Notes: generated by a model not told the origin, from the sequence alone. A stretch of DNA of 64,000 nucleotides from Ensifer adhaerens (GCF_002007205.1 NZ_LAZS01000005.1:1240001-1304000); one strand, 5' to 3'. Counted from the first letter of the stretch, positions 1 through 9,327 are shown. A program made the numbers and translations.

Positions 1-433
1 GTGTCATCTCGTCCCGCGCGCCATAATTGAAGGCGATGACGAGGGTGATCCCGGTATTTGCCCGCGTCGTCTCCTCGGCCTCCACCAGCAGCGGTAGAAT
101 GTCGCCTCTGAGATTGGAGCGGTCGCCGATCACGCGGATGCGGACATTCTCGCGGTGCAGATCGGCAAGATCCCGGCGGATGAAGGTCTTGAGCAGCCCC
201 ATGAGATCGCTGACTTCCGCCGCCGGCCTGCTCCAGTTTTCCGAGGAAAAGGCAAAAAGCGTGAGATAGCGGATGCCCAGCTCGCCCGCCGTCTTCACGG
301 CGGCGCGAACGGTCTCGACGCCCTTGCGATGCCCCATGGTGCGCGGCAACCCACGCGCGTTTGCCCAACGTCCGTTGCCATCCATGATGATGGCAACATG
401 CTGTGGAACGGTCGTGGCTGTGAGGTTTTGCAT
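1..433 (-). CDS. uppS: Isoprenyl transferase (undecaprenyl diphosphate synthase), N-terminal part
   Basis: Condenses isopentenyl diphosphate units into the C55 lipid carrier used for peptidoglycan and polysaccharide export. The first 144 codons lie in the window and the gene runs off the left edge, so the C-terminal part is not seen. The family signature [10 protein letters not shown] is at residues 15-24 with catalytic Asp18, and [11 protein letters not shown] follows near residue 65. It is the last visible gene of a rpsB-tsf-pyrH-frr-uppS series on the minus strand, the usual alphaproteobacterial order. It starts 37 bases after the frr stop, so co-transcription is likely. Identification is firm. 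Confidence 0.95.
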   Translation of the reverse strand, partial: MQNLTATTVPQHVAIIMDGNGRWANARGLPRTMGHRKGVETVRAAVKTAGELGIRYLTLFAFSSENWSRPAAEVSDLMGLLKTFIRRDLADLHRENVRIRVIGDRSNLRGDILPLLVEAEETTRANTGITLVIAFNYGARDEMT

Positions 434-470
434 AAGGCGTCCGCGAAAGGAGACTCAGATCACGAGCAGA

Positions 471-1031
471 TCAGACCTGCATGATTTCCTTTTCCTTCTC
501 GACGAGCAAGCGGTCGATATCGGAAATCGTTTCGTCGGTCATCTTTTGCACGCGCTCGGACTGAGAACGGCTGATATCCTGGCCGATGTCGCCGTCCTTT
601 TCGGCTTTTTTCAGGTCGTCCATGCCATCGCGGCGAACGTGACGCACGGCGACCTTCGCCTTTTCCGCATAATCATGTGCCACCTTGACGAGCGACTTGC
701 GGCGCTCTTCGTTGAGCTCGGGCAGCGGAATGCGCAGGTTCTGGCCGTCGATGATCGGATTGAGGCCGAGATTCGATTCGCGAATGCCGCGATCGACGGC
801 GCCGACCATCTGCTTGTCCCAGACAGAGACGGACAGCATGCGCGGCTCGGGAACCGTGATGTTCGCCACCTGGTTGAGCGGCACGCGCGAGCCGTAGGCT
901 TCGACGGTCACCGGATCCAGAACGTTCGCCGATGCGCGGCCGGTACGGAGCGACGCGATATCGCTCTTGAATGCGGAAATGGCGCCATCCATGCGACGCT
1001 TCAGTTCCTTGAGGTCAACACCTTCACTCAT
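471..1031 (-). CDS. frr: Ribosome recycling factor
   Basis: Splits post-termination ribosomes together with EF-G. At 186 residues it has the family's usual length. The typical N-terminal helix (LKRRMDGAI), the early RTGRAS segment and the C-terminal charged helix rich in Glu/Lys are all visible. A GGGAG ribosome-binding sequence lies 9 bases ahead of the ATG. It sits 54 bases downstream of pyrH and 37 bases upstream of uppS, consistent with one operon. Confidence 0.96.
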   Translation of the reverse strand: MSEGVDLKELKRRMDGAISAFKSDIASLRTGRASANVLDPVTVEAYGSRVPLNQVANITVPEPRMLSVSVWDKQMVGAVDRGIRESNLGLNPIIDGQNLRIPLPELNEERRKSLVKVAHDYAEKAKVAVRHVRRDGMDDLKKAEKDGDIGQDISRSQSERVQKMTDETISDIDRLLVEKEKEIMQV

Positions 1032-1085
1032 GGTCGAAACTCCCGTTCTATCATACGCCGGCCCAAGGGGCCGTTCTGCAGCGTC

Positions 1086-1808
1086 TTAGTTGTCTGTAAC
1101 GATGGTCGCGCAACCGCCGCCGGTCAATATTTCCGCAAAGCCACCCTTCTCATGAATGGAGAAGACAACGATCGGAATGGCATTTTCGCGCGCAAGCGCG
1201 ACGGCGGCAACATCCATGACGGCAAGGCCCTTCTCGAGGACTTCGCTGTGCGTCAGGCGGTCGAAGCGGGTCGCAGTCGGATCCTTCTTCGGGTCGGCGG
1301 AATAGATGCCGTCGACCTGGGTGCCCTTGAAGATCGCCTGCGCGCCCATTTCGGCGGCGCGAAGAGCCGCGGCCGAATCGGTCGTGAAGAAGGGATTGCC
1401 GGTGCCGCCGGCGAAGATCACGACGCGGCCGAGGGAAAGGTGATAGAGCGTGGCGCGCTGCGAGAAGCTTTCGCAGATCTCGGGCATCGCGATTGCCGAA
1501 AGCACCACTGTGTCGATATCGAGCTTGCGCAGCGAGGTTGCAAGCGCCAGCGCGTTGATGACGGTCGCCAGCATGCCCATGTGGTCGCCGGTCACCCGAT
1601 CGCCGCCCTTGGAGGCAACGGCGACGCCGCGGAAGATGTTGCCGCCGCCGACAACCACGCCCACTTCGACGCCCATGGCGCGCGCTTCGGCGATATCTGC
1701 GGCGATGCGGTCAGCGACCGCAACGTCGATGCCGAAGCCCTGGCTGCCCATCAGGGCTTCACCGGAGGCTTTGAGTAGAACGCGTTTGTAGAGTGGCTCG
1801 GCCGGCAT
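1086..1808 (-). CDS. pyrH: UMP kinase
   Basis: Phosphorylates UMP to UDP in pyrimidine nucleotide synthesis; bacterial hexameric type of the amino-acid kinase fold. The N-terminal KRVLLKASGEAL and the later GGGNIFRG glycine-rich segment are characteristic, as is the FTTDSAAALRA region. Two adjacent ATG codons occur at 1811 and 1808. AGGAG lies only 2 bases before the first and 5 before the second, so the second is chosen, giving 240 aa, the normal length. A longer upstream reading frame to 1862 lacks conserved sequence. Confidence 0.95.
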   Translation of the reverse strand: MPAEPLYKRVLLKASGEALMGSQGFGIDVAVADRIAADIAEARAMGVEVGVVVGGGNIFRGVAVASKGGDRVTGDHMGMLATVINALALATSLRKLDIDTVVLSAIAMPEICESFSQRATLYHLSLGRVVIFAGGTGNPFFTTDSAAALRAAEMGAQAIFKGTQVDGIYSADPKKDPTATRFDRLTHSEVLEKGLAVMDVAAVALARENAIPIVVFSIHEKGGFAEILTGGGCATIVTDN

Positions 1809-1946
1809 CATCGCTCCTGAACAGATCGGCGCGCGTGCGCACAACGGCGGCGCACAGCGCATAAGGACACATTGCGCTCCATGGTTTCAACCGCAGCGGC
1901 GTATTTTCCGGCGGGTCCAGCGCATTGACGAAGCCGGATACACGAA

Positions 1947-1972
1947 GGGCACCGCGTTGTCACGCGATGCCC
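1947..1972 (-). terminator. Hairpin between tsf and pyrH
   Basis: A 10-bp stem (1947-1956 with 1963-1972) and a 6-base loop lie just after the tsf stop. In the minus-strand RNA the single irregular position becomes a U-G wobble pair, so the fold fits minus-strand transcription. The tail after the stem has few T residues, so termination may be partial. The rest of the 192-base tsf-pyrH gap shows nothing I can name and may hold a pyrH promoter. Confidence 0.4.
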
Positions 1973-2000
1973 CAAGGTTTTCCCAATATGGGTGAAGAAA

Positions 2001-2924
2001 TCAGCCCTTGGCGACGGCTGCAACTTCTGCAGCGAAGTCGGACTCTTCCTTCTCGACGCCTTCGCCGAGCAGCAGGCGAGCCATGCCGGTGACTTCGATC
2101 GGTGCGCCAGCGAGCTTTTCAGCGTCCTTGACGGCCTGACCGACGGTGATTTCCGGGTTCATGACGAAGGCCTGCGACAGCAGGGCAACTTCTTCGAAGA
2201 ACTTGCGCATACGGCCTTCGACCATCTTTTCGATGATGTTGTCCGGCTTGCCCGAAGCGCGCGACTGCTCGATGAAAACGTTGCGCTCGCGCTCGGCGAC
2301 AGCAGCGTCAACTTCGTCCGCACGGATCGCGAGCGGGTTGGTGGCAGCGATGTGCATGGCGATCTGGCGGCCGACCGAGAACAGAACTTCCTTGTCGCCG
2401 ATCGACTTCAGCGCGACGAGAACGCCGAGCTTGCCGATGCCGTCGCCGGCAGCGTTGTGGATGTAGGTTGCGACCACGCCGTCTTCGACCTGAAGCAGAG
2501 CCGCGCGACGCAGCGTCATGTTCTCGCCGATCGTGGCAATCGCGTCCTTGATGGTCTCGTCGACCGACTTGCCGGTTGCCGGGTAGTTGGCAGCGGCAAT
2601 GGCGTCAACGGAACCGTCGGTGCCGAGCGCGACGTTGGCGACGCCACGAACGAGTTCCTGGAAGGCTTCGTTGCGGGCGACGAAGTCGGTCTCGGAGTTG
2701 ATTTCGACGACGACGGCCTTGACGCCACCGCTGACAATACCGATGAGGCCTTCAGCAGCCGTGCGGCCCGACTTCTTGTCGGCCTTTGCGATGCCCTTGG
2801 CACGCAGCCAGTCGATCGCAGCTTCCATGTCGCCATTGGTTTCGGCGAGCGCCTTCTTGCAATCCATCATGCCTGCGCCGGTCTTTTCGCGCAGTTCCTT
2901 CACCATTGCTGCAGTTACACTCAT
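2001..2924 (-). CDS. tsf: Translation elongation factor Ts
   Basis: Nucleotide exchange factor for EF-Tu. The N-terminal signature [19 protein letters not shown] covers residues 8-26 and the second signature [10 protein letters not shown] follows near residue 75. Length 307 aa is typical for rhizobia. AGAGG precedes the ATG at a suitable distance. It lies downstream of rpsB, separated by a 253-base gap with two hairpins that could reduce or separate its expression from rpsB. Confidence 0.97.
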   Translation of the reverse strand: MSVTAAMVKELREKTGAGMMDCKKALAETNGDMEAAIDWLRAKGIAKADKKSGRTAAEGLIGIVSGGVKAVVVEINSETDFVARNEAFQELVRGVANVALGTDGSVDAIAAANYPATGKSVDETIKDAIATIGENMTLRRAALLQVEDGVVATYIHNAAGDGIGKLGVLVALKSIGDKEVLFSVGRQIAMHIAATNPLAIRADEVDAAVAERERNVFIEQSRASGKPDNIIEKMVEGRMRKFFEEVALLSQAFVMNPEITVGQAVKDAEKLAGAPIEVTGMARLLLGEGVEKEESDFAAEVAAVAKG

Positions 2925-3012
2925 CTTATTGCCTCTTTGCGTGTTTGGCTGGCGCGCTGCCCGCTAAAGGCGCGGCACCAGGAGGTGTGGCAGGGAATGG
3001 CTTTTCAATGTG

Positions 3013-3038
3013 ACACCGTGATGACTGCATCACGGTGT
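3013..3038. terminator. Second hairpin in the rpsB-tsf gap
   Basis: A perfect 11-bp stem (3013-3023 with 3028-3038) with a 4-base loop is followed on the plus strand by a run of five T. In the direction of tsf transcription it is preceded by A residues and has no T tail. It may therefore stabilise the tsf leader or stop transcription entering from the opposite side, rather than end rpsB transcripts. Confidence 0.5.
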
Positions 3039-3092
3039 TTTTGCTCGGATCCAACAATCCGAACCGATCGGCACCATCCCCGGCAGAAAAGA

Positions 3093-3129
3093 ACAAGGCC
3101 GTTCAGATTTCCATCACAAACGGCCTTGT
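3093..3129 (-). terminator. Terminator or attenuator after rpsB
   Basis: An 11-bp stem (3093-3103 with 3119-3129) with a loop of 15 bases lies 49 bases after the rpsB stop. It is followed on the minus strand by TTCTTTTC, a typical intrinsic terminator tail. Partial termination here would let rpsB be made in excess over tsf, as known for the E. coli rpsB-tsf unit. That regulatory reading is inference. Confidence 0.65.
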
Positions 3130-3177
3130 CCCGACATTTCATTGGGGGCGGCAGAGTTACCTGCCGCCAAGGCCCGA

Positions 3178-3945
3178 TCAGGCTTCGGAGGCCTCGTCGA
3201 GCGCCGGCTCGACCATAGCTTCTGCCGATGCGCCGAGATCGCGGCCCGATGCGCCCTGCTGACGGGCAATGCCGTCGATGGCTGCACGAGCGATCAGGTC
3301 GCAGTAGAGAGCGATGGCGCGCGAAGCGTCGTCGTTGCCGGGGATCGGGTAATCGATCTGGTCCGGGTCGCAGTTCGAGTCGATGACTGCGACAACCGGG
3401 ATGCCGAGGCGCTTGGCTTCGTCGATCGCGATCGATTCCTTGTTGGTGTCGATGATGAACATCAGGTCCGGTGTGCCGCCCATGTCGCGGATACCGCCGA
3501 GAGCACGGTTCAGCTTCTCGCGTTCGCGCTCGAGGTTCAGGCGTTCCTTCTTGGTGAAGCCCGAAGCTTCCGAAGCGAGGATTTCGTCGAGCTTGCGCAG
3601 GCGCTGGATCGAGTTCGAAATCGTCTTCCAGTTGGTCATCATGCCGCCGAGCCAGCGGGCGTTGACGTAGTACTGGGCCGAACGCTTGGCAGCGTCAGCG
3701 ATGATTTCGGAAGCCTGGCGCTTGGTGCCGACGAACAGAACACGGCCGCCGTTGGCAACGGTGTCGCTGACGATCTGCAGGGCGCGCGACAGCATCGGCA
3801 CGGTCTGAGCGAGGTCGATGATGTGGACGTTGTTGCGATCGCCGAAAATGTACGGCTTCATCTTCGGGTTCCAGCGGTGCGTCTGGTGGCCGAAGTGAAC
3901 GCCAGCTTCCAGAAGCTGACGCATGCTAAAATCAGGCAATGCCAT
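3178..3945 (-). CDS. rpsB: 30S ribosomal protein S2
   Basis: Structural protein of the small ribosomal subunit. [20 protein letters not shown] at the N-terminus and the following [14 protein letters not shown] segment are diagnostic. The start at 3945 is chosen because AAGGAG stands 6 bases ahead of it and the homology begins there; upstream codons to 4098 are not conserved in character. Length 255 aa is normal, with an acidic Ala/Glu-rich C-terminus. First gene of the minus-strand rpsB-tsf-pyrH-frr-uppS series. Confidence 0.97.
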   Translation of the reverse strand: MALPDFSMRQLLEAGVHFGHQTHRWNPKMKPYIFGDRNNVHIIDLAQTVPMLSRALQIVSDTVANGGRVLFVGTKRQASEIIADAAKRSAQYYVNARWLGGMMTNWKTISNSIQRLRKLDEILASEASGFTKKERLNLEREREKLNRALGGIRDMGGTPDLMFIIDTNKESIAIDEAKRLGIPVVAVIDSNCDPDQIDYPIPGNDDASRAIALYCDLIARAAIDGIARQQGASGRDLGASAEAMVEPALDEASEA

Positions 3946-4128
3946 GCCTTTTCTCCTTTTCCGGTTGAACCTCCGCGAAGCGTCGAGCATGGTCTTTCGA
4001 CTTGCCCACCGGCGGAACGATCCGGATTTCTCCCGGAACATCCCATGCTTCACGTGTGGAATGGGCAGCCCCTTAACGGCAACCGCCCGAGAAATCAAGC
4101 CGCAAACGCCGCTTTTTGCAGCAATCGG

Positions 4129-4956
4129 CTATTTGCAGTCCTCGGATTTGAACACTTCGAGGTCCGCAAGCTTGCCGCTCAGGACAAAATCGCCGTAGTC
4201 CATCGTCAGGTCGCGGGTAATCCCGTTCTCGTAGAGCTTGAACGACATGCGGTAGATCGGCAGCGCATCGCCGCTCTTGTCGTCATTGAAATAGGAGATG
4301 GTCACCGGCCAGTAGCTGTCGCCGCTGAGCTTGCCCGCCTTGCCGGCGTCCGGCTCGTCGGCCGTCGGCTTGCGCGACTTGCCGACGAAGGTCGAGGTAA
4401 TCAAGGTCTTGTCGCCCGAATCGGAGCCATCGAATATGCGCGCCTCGAACAGGCCCTCGCCCTTCTTCGCCCGCGAGATCACCTCCATCATATGCGCCGT
4501 CGGGAAACGGCTCGCTGCAAGCTCGACCTCGCGCTTGTCAGGCGCGGTCAGTTCGACCTTGACGCCCGCCTTTTCCTCATGCGCCGTGCCCCGCACTTCC
4601 TTGTCCAGCTTTTCGTCGGTGAAGGACCGCGTCAGGAAACGGAAGTTGCCGTTCCTCAGGTCTTCGTAGGTCGTGGTCTGCTGGTCGGTGAGGCGAACTT
4701 CCTCGCCGGTGTCGACCTGAGTGACGAAACGGAAACTGACGGTATAGCCCTCGCAGGCCGAGCCATTGAACTCGTAGACCATGCGACCATACATTCCGGC
4801 GATGCCCGAACGGTCCGATGCATCCTTGAGTTCGAGATCATAGACGGCACGGTGCGGCACGAGGGCATTTGCATGGGCCGCCGTGGCGCCGGATGCGGTC
4901 ATGACGGCGAAACAGGCGCTGCCCAATGTGACGAGACCGAAGCCTTTATGAAACAT
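4129..4956 (-). CDS. DUF3108 family exported protein
   Basis: A 275-aa protein with a signal peptide (hydrophobic residues about 5-22, likely cleavage after an AHA/ANA stretch). The mature part resembles DUF3108: VPHRAVYDLEL near the start of the mature chain, a conserved YEFNGSACEGYTVSFRF region, and a late beta-rich half ending with two cysteines near the C-terminus. DUF3108 proteins are envelope proteins of unknown function. AGGAGG lies 6 bases ahead of the ATG at 4956, which decides the start over longer upstream frames. It is transcribed away from the RidA gene at 5102. Confidence 0.8.
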   Translation of the reverse strand: MFHKGFGLVTLGSACFAVMTASGATAAHANALVPHRAVYDLELKDASDRSGIAGMYGRMVYEFNGSACEGYTVSFRFVTQVDTGEEVRLTDQQTTTYEDLRNGNFRFLTRSFTDEKLDKEVRGTAHEEKAGVKVELTAPDKREVELAASRFPTAHMMEVISRAKKGEGLFEARIFDGSDSGDKTLITSTFVGKSRKPTADEPDAGKAGKLSGDSYWPVTISYFNDDKSGDALPIYRMSFKLYENGITRDLTMDYGDFVLSGKLADLEVFKSEDCK

Positions 4957-5101
4957 CCGTTTCCTCCTGTTGGACTCGCCGGCAATGCTATAAACAAGCG
5001 TTCGGCAGAAGCGAGGCGGTGCTTGCAGAAAAAAGCCGGCGCCCGCCGCGATCCGGCCTGAATGCAGGATTTTAACACAAAAGACAACAATGGAGCTTTC
5101 C

Positions 5102-5569
5102 ATGTCGGCAGAGATCGAAGCGCGCCTCAAGGACCTCGGCGTCACCCTTCCCCAGGCTGCGACCCCGGTCGCGAACTACGTTCCCTACGTCATCAGCGGC
5201 TCGATGCTCTACATCTCCGGGCAGCTTCCGATGGAAGACGGCAAGGTCGCGGTGACCGGCATCGTCGGCAAGGACGTCGATGTTGCCCGGGCCCAGCGCG
5301 CCGCCGAACTCTGCTCGATCAACATCCTGGCGCAAGCCAAGGCCGCGCTCGGCGGCGACCTCGGTCGGATCCATCGTCTGGTGAAAATCAACGGCTTCGT
5401 CGCCTCGACGCCGGAATTCGTCGAGCAGCATCTGGTCATCAACGGTGCGTCCAACCTGCTCGCCACCGTGCTCGGCGAGGCCGGCAAGCATGCCCGCGCC
5501 GCCGTCGGCATGGCCTCGCTTCCCTTCAATGCCGCCGTCGAGATCGACGCGGTCATCGAGATCGCGTGA
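5102..5569 (+). CDS. RidA family protein (YjgF/UK114-like)
   Basis: Small trimeric family whose best-known members hydrolyse reactive enamine/imine intermediates from PLP enzymes. The 155-aa chain belongs to the longer subgroup with N-terminal ARLKDLGVTLP and the middle segment YISGQLPMEDG; the C-terminal half ends in the AAVGMASLPFNAAVEIDAV segment typical of the fold. The classical RidA catalytic arginine context is not obvious, so imine deaminase activity should not be assumed. ATG at 5102 has GGAG 6 bases ahead. The next gene begins 8 bases after its stop, suggesting an operon with the GDPD gene. Confidence 0.85.
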   Translation: MSAEIEARLKDLGVTLPQAATPVANYVPYVISGSMLYISGQLPMEDGKVAVTGIVGKDVDVARAQRAAELCSINILAQAKAALGGDLGRIHRLVKINGFVASTPEFVEQHLVINGASNLLATVLGEAGKHARAAVGMASLPFNAAVEIDAVIEIA

Positions 5570-5577
5570 CAGAGTCC

Positions 5578-6309
5578 ATGACAATGGCTGACATTTCCTG
5601 GCTGAAGGCCCAACCGATCGCCCATCGCGGCTATCACGACATGAACAGGCAGGTTTGGGAGAACACGCTTTCGGCGTTCTCCCGCGCCGTGGACGCAGGC
5701 TTCGCGATCGAATGCGACCTGCAATATACCGCCGACAGCATTCCGGTCGTCTTCCACGATGACGACACGGAGCGCCTCTGCGGCATCAAGGGCGACGTGC
5801 GCTCGCGTACGGCCGGCGAACTCGGCCTGATGGCGATCGGCGGGACGAAGGACAAGGTGCCGACGCTGACGCAGATGCTGCGCCTGGTCGCCGGCAAGGT
5901 GCCGCTGGTCATCGAACTCAAGGGCCGCAAGGGCGACGACGAAGGCTTTGCCGCCGCCGTGCTCGAAACGCTCGAGGGCTATAAGGGGCACGTCGCCCTG
6001 ATGAGCTTCGACCACTGGCTGCTCAAGGACCTGAAGGCGCTCGACGCGCCATACCCGCTGGGTCTCACCGCGGAAGGCGCCAATCCGGAGACCTTCTTCG
6101 TGCACGAGGAAGCAATGCAGCTCGGGCTCGACTTCATCTCCTATCACTACGGCCACCTGCCGAACCCGTTCATCACCAAGGAACGGACGCTCGGCCGGAC
6201 GATCATAACCTGGACCGTGCGCGACCGGCAGGCCGAGGCGTACACATTCGCCCATGCGGACCAGATGACCTTCGAGGGTTTCGACCCGCGGGAGGCCCTG
6301 GTTTCCTAA
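5578..6309 (+). CDS. Glycerophosphodiester phosphodiesterase family protein
   Basis: Predicted to hydrolyse glycerophosphodiesters to glycerol-3-phosphate and an alcohol. IAHRGY near residue 16, NTLSAF, then ECDLQYTADSIPVVFHDDD give the catalytic HR...E.D...HD series of the TIM-barrel family, and VIELKG supplies the later Glu. It is 243 aa with no signal peptide, so cytosolic. Two in-frame ATG codons (5578 and 5584) are possible; the choice changes only two residues. It sits 8 bases after the RidA gene and 4 bases before the FemAB-like gene, so the three are probably co-transcribed. Confidence 0.9.
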   Translation: MTMADISWLKAQPIAHRGYHDMNRQVWENTLSAFSRAVDAGFAIECDLQYTADSIPVVFHDDDTERLCGIKGDVRSRTAGELGLMAIGGTKDKVPTLTQMLRLVAGKVPLVIELKGRKGDDEGFAAAVLETLEGYKGHVALMSFDHWLLKDLKALDAPYPLGLTAEGANPETFFVHEEAMQLGLDFISYHYGHLPNPFITKERTLGRTIITWTVRDRQAEAYTFAHADQMTFEGFDPREALVS

Positions 6310-6313
6310 AGCG

Positions 6314-7501
6314 ATGTCAGACGCCGTCACTCTCCGCATCGCGCAATCCTTCACCGATATACCGGCGGCACGCTGGAACGTGCTGTCCGGTGCATCGAAG
6401 GCGCATCCCGACGGCGTCTACAATCCTTTCCTCTCGCATGCCTATCTTTCGGCTTTAGAGGAATCCGGATCGGCAACCGCCAAGACAGGGTGGCTTGGCC
6501 AGCACCTGCTCCTCGAAGGCGCCGACGGACAGCTGCGCGGCGGCCTCGTCTGCTACCTGAAGAACCACAGCCAGGGGGAATATGTCTTCGACCACGGCTG
6601 GGCCGACGCCTTCGAGCGCGCCGGCGGCCGCTACTATCCGAAACTGCAAAGTTCCATCCCGTTCACCCCGGCGACCGGACCAAGGCTGCTATCGGCGCCG
6701 AATGAAAGCCAGAGTGCCGTTCAGGATGCGCTTGCCGCGGGCTTGAAGGAGCTTGCCCGCAGACACGATGTGTCGTCGGCGCACGTGACCTTCGTGCCGG
6801 AAGCCGAGATGCCTGCCCTCGAGCGCGCCGGGTTCCTGCACCGCACCGACCAGCAGTTCCACTTCACCAATGAAGGCTATGGATCGCAAGCCGATTTCCT
6901 GGAGACCCTTGCCTCACGCAAGCGCAAGGCGCTGAAGAAGGAACGCAGGGCCGCGCTCGAAAGCAGCATCTCGATCGACTGGCTCACCGGCAGCGACCTG
7001 ACGGAAGCGATCTGGGACGAGTTCTTCTCCTTCTACATGGACACCGGCGGACGCAAATGGGGCCGCCCCTATCTGACGCGTGCGTTTTATTCGCTGATCG
7101 GCGAGCGCATGGCCGACGATATCCTGCTGGTGATGGCGCGCCGCAACGGCCGCTACATCGCCGGCGCCATCAATTTCATCGGCGGCGACGCGCTCTACGG
7201 TCGCCACTGGGGCTGCATCGAGGACCATCCGTTCCTGCACTTCGAGGTCTGCTATCACCAGGCGATCGACTTTGCGATCGCCAAGGGACTGAAGCGGGTC
7301 GAGGCCGGCGCCCAGGGCGAACACAAGCTCGCGCGCGGCTACATGCCCGTCACCACCCATTCCGCCCATTTCATCACGCATCCGGGGCTCGCCCGCGCCG
7401 TCGGCGACTATCTGCAGCGCGAGCGCAGGGATGTGGAGGAAACAGGCGAGTTTCTTGCAGAACACGGACCTTTCCGCAAAGGTGAGCGGCAGGACGACTG
7501 A
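6314..7501 (+). CDS. FemAB-like / GNAT-fold protein (DUF482 type)
   Basis: A 395-aa protein of the proteobacterial 'peptidogalycan biosynthesis/recognition' family related to FemAB/GNAT acyltransferases. Diagnostic features are the early NPFLSHAYLSALEESGS, the central YVFDHGWADAFERAGGRYYPKL and the C-terminal ALYGRHWGC...FHFEVCYHQAI-like segment with KRVEAGAQGEHK. Substrates are not known for this group; aminoacyl transfer to an envelope precursor is one idea. No signal peptide. It begins 4 bases after the GDPD gene. Confidence 0.8.
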   Translation: MSDAVTLRIAQSFTDIPAARWNVLSGASKAHPDGVYNPFLSHAYLSALEESGSATAKTGWLGQHLLLEGADGQLRGGLVCYLKNHSQGEYVFDHGWADAFERAGGRYYPKLQSSIPFTPATGPRLLSAPNESQSAVQDALAAGLKELARRHDVSSAHVTFVPEAEMPALERAGFLHRTDQQFHFTNEGYGSQADFLETLASRKRKALKKERRAALESSISIDWLTGSDLTEAIWDEFFSFYMDTGGRKWGRPYLTRAFYSLIGERMADDILLVMARRNGRYIAGAINFIGGDALYGRHWGCIEDHPFLHFEVCYHQAIDFAIAKGLKRVEAGAQGEHKLARGYMPVTTHSAHFITHPGLARAVGDYLQRERRDVEETGEFLAEHGPFRKGERQDD

Positions 7502-7543
7502 TCGCTTTTCGTGAAGGCCGGCTTCAATACACGAGGAAGAACA

Positions 7544-7960
7544 ATGAGCTACGACGACAACAACATCTTCGCCAAGATCCTGCGCGGCGAAATCCCCTCG
7601 CATCGCGTCTACGAGGACGACGCAACGATCGCGTTCATGGATGTCATGCCGCAGGCCGAAGGCCACCTGCTCGTCGTTCCGAAGGCGCCCTCGCGCAACC
7701 TTCTCGACGCCGACACTGCAACGCTGCCAGCGCTGATTGCGACCGTGCAGAAACTGGCGGTCGCCGCCAAGGAAGCGTTCGATGCCGACGGCGTGACGGT
7801 GATGCAGTTCAACGAAGCGCCGGCCGGACAATCGGTCTTCCATCTGCACTTCCACGTCATTCCGCGCCGTGCAGGCGTCCCGCTGAAGCCGCATTCCGGC
7901 ACGATGGAAGATGGCGCCGTGCTGGCGGCCAATGCTGAAAAGGTCCGGCAGGCGCTGTAG
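7544..7960 (+). CDS. HIT family nucleotide-binding hydrolase
   Basis: HIT-domain protein, probably acting on adenosine nucleotide phosphoramidates or dinucleoside polyphosphates. The histidine triad HLHFHVIPR is at about residues 101-109, with IFAKILRGEIP near the N-terminus and the EGHLLVVPK strand before it. Length 138 aa fits the Hint branch. GAGGAAG lies ahead of the ATG at 7544, which supports this start over the upstream codons. It follows the FemAB-like gene by 42 bases. Confidence 0.93.
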   Translation: MSYDDNNIFAKILRGEIPSHRVYEDDATIAFMDVMPQAEGHLLVVPKAPSRNLLDADTATLPALIATVQKLAVAAKEAFDADGVTVMQFNEAPAGQSVFHLHFHVIPRRAGVPLKPHSGTMEDGAVLAANAEKVRQAL

Positions 7961-8002
7961 TCGCACCTGCGCCCGAGAATCGACAACTCGGCGAATTTGA
8001 TT

Positions 8003-8024
8003 GAGCCGGCGTCCCCGCCGGCTC
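8003..8024. terminator. Hairpin between the convergent HIT and azlD genes
   Basis: An 8-bp GC-rich stem (8003-8010 with 8017-8024) with a 6-base loop lies between two converging genes. Neither side has a clear T run, so it is at best a weak bidirectional terminator. Confidence 0.4.
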
Positions 8025-8054
8025 CTTGGTGCCCGGCTCTCAGCATCGGCTTGG

Positions 8055-8399
8055 CTAAAAGCCAAGCCACCAGAGCCCGACGGCCAGCCCGGCGATGGCA
8101 GTCGCGATCCCGATTGCCGGCTTTCTTCCGAACAGGAAGAAGGCGGCGGCCCCGAGCGCGACCGCACCTGCCCGCAGCCAAAGCGGGGATTGTTCGAGTA
8201 CACCCGTCGGATAAAGGATGAGCTTTGCGATAACCGCTGCGACCAGCGCGGTGGCCACCGCCCTCACCCAGTTCAGCGCCTCGGAATCATCACGAAGCCT
8301 GTTGCCCGCCAGCACGCCGAGCCATCGCCACAGGTCGGTCGCCAACCAGCCGGCAATCGCGATGAAGACATAGGCCCACCAACCGTCGTGCCACGTCAT
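8055..8399 (-). CDS. azlD: AzlD-type small membrane subunit of a branched-chain amino acid exporter
   Basis: A 114-aa hydrophobic protein with four predicted membrane segments, matching the small AzlD partner of AzlC exporters. Together the pair exports branched-chain amino acids or related compounds in characterised bacteria (AzlCD, BrnFE, YgaZH); the substrate here is unknown. Its ATG overlaps the stop of azlC in an ATGA, so the two are translationally coupled, as expected for a two-subunit transporter. Confidence 0.85.
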   Translation of the reverse strand: MTWHDGWWAYVFIAIAGWLATDLWRWLGVLAGNRLRDDSEALNWVRAVATALVAAVIAKLILYPTGVLEQSPLWLRAGAVALGAAAFFLFGRKPAIGIATAIAGLAVGLWWLGF

Positions 8400-9133
8400 G
8401 CCCCCACCTCCTTTCTTCGGCGCCACAGGCGCTCGACGAGCCAGGCGAGCGTGCCGCCGACAAGGCCGGCGAGCAGGATGTCGAATTCCGGAAGCAGCCA
8501 ATAAAACAGCGGCCCGCCGGCAAGACCGAACAAAAGCGCGACGTAGACGACCGGGTGGCGCGCCGAGTGCCAGATCGACGCCAAGAAATAGACCGGCGTC
8601 AGAAAAAACAGGCAGCCGGCAACGATTGGCGGAAAATCGGCGACGAAGTGGTAGATCACGGCGACGAGCAGCATGTTTGCCGCAACGAGCGTGATACCGA
8701 AGCCGGCAAAGAAGGCAACGCGCCGTTCGCGCGGCACCTGCGGCACCTTCTCCATTGCAAACACCCAGGCGGTGATCGCCACGAAATGCGACAGGAGGAG
8801 CAAGAGCCAGGTCGGCGTGCGCGACCCACGCAGCTCCGGTATCAGCGCGGCGACCATCGGCATCAGGCGGACGGATGACAGCGAGACCGCAAGGAAAGCG
8901 GTTGCGAGGCCCGCGCCGCTCATTATCGAGCTGACGAGAATGACCTTGGCGGGAAGCGCCCAGACCATGCCGACCATGAAGACCACCTGCTCGACCGGGA
9001 TACCGGCCTGGGCCGTCAGCGAACAGAAGCCGACGAAGGACAGCATGAGTATGAAGGCCGGCAGGCTGAAAATGCCGCGCATGCCTTTCCCGAACCAGGC
9101 GAGCGAAGATTGCTCGTCTTCTTCTCTCTTCAT
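8396..9133 (-). CDS. azlC: AzlC family transporter, large subunit
   Basis: A 245-aa polytopic membrane protein. The early FSLPAFILMLSFVGFCSLT and the GIPVEQVVFMVGMVWALP helix resemble the AzlC/BrnF/YgaZ family, and SLSSVRLMPMVAALIPELRG is a good match to the conserved cytoplasmic loop. Expected partner is the 114-aa AzlD product of the overlapping next gene. A short Lys/Glu-rich N-terminus precedes the first helix. It stands alone with azlD between a convergent HIT gene and the clpA terminator. Confidence 0.88.
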   Translation of the reverse strand: MKREEDEQSSLAWFGKGMRGIFSLPAFILMLSFVGFCSLTAQAGIPVEQVVFMVGMVWALPAKVILVSSIMSGAGLATAFLAVSLSSVRLMPMVAALIPELRGSRTPTWLLLLLSHFVAITAWVFAMEKVPQVPRERRVAFFAGFGITLVAANMLLVAVIYHFVADFPPIVAGCLFFLTPVYFLASIWHSARHPVVYVALLFGLAGGPLFYWLLPEFDILLAGLVGGTLAWLVERLWRRRKEVGA

Positions 9134-9274
9134 CGGCGATTCCGGATTGTTTGCTCATCGACCACGACGATCCCGGATCGAATCGTCCGGGGATCATCGT
9201 GACCGACTATAGGTTATCAGACCGGGACTTGGCGAAGAACCGCAAAGGGTTTTCCCGCTTGGCCCCAAAGAAAA

Positions 9275-9305
9275 ACGGTGCCGGATGGGTTGCATCCGGC
9301 ACCGT
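9275..9305 (-). terminator. Intrinsic terminator after clpA
   Basis: A perfect 13-bp stem (9275-9287 with 9293-9305) with a 5-base loop, followed on the minus strand by TTTTCTTTG. It lies 22 bases after the clpA stop and closes the clpS-clpA unit. Confidence 0.85.
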
Positions 9306-9327
9306 CGAACATTCCTGCAAGGGCGAT

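Noticed and set aside
273-1778. A 501-codon plus-strand frame over frr and pyrH
   Set aside because: Antisense to firmly identified genes; no family resemblance.
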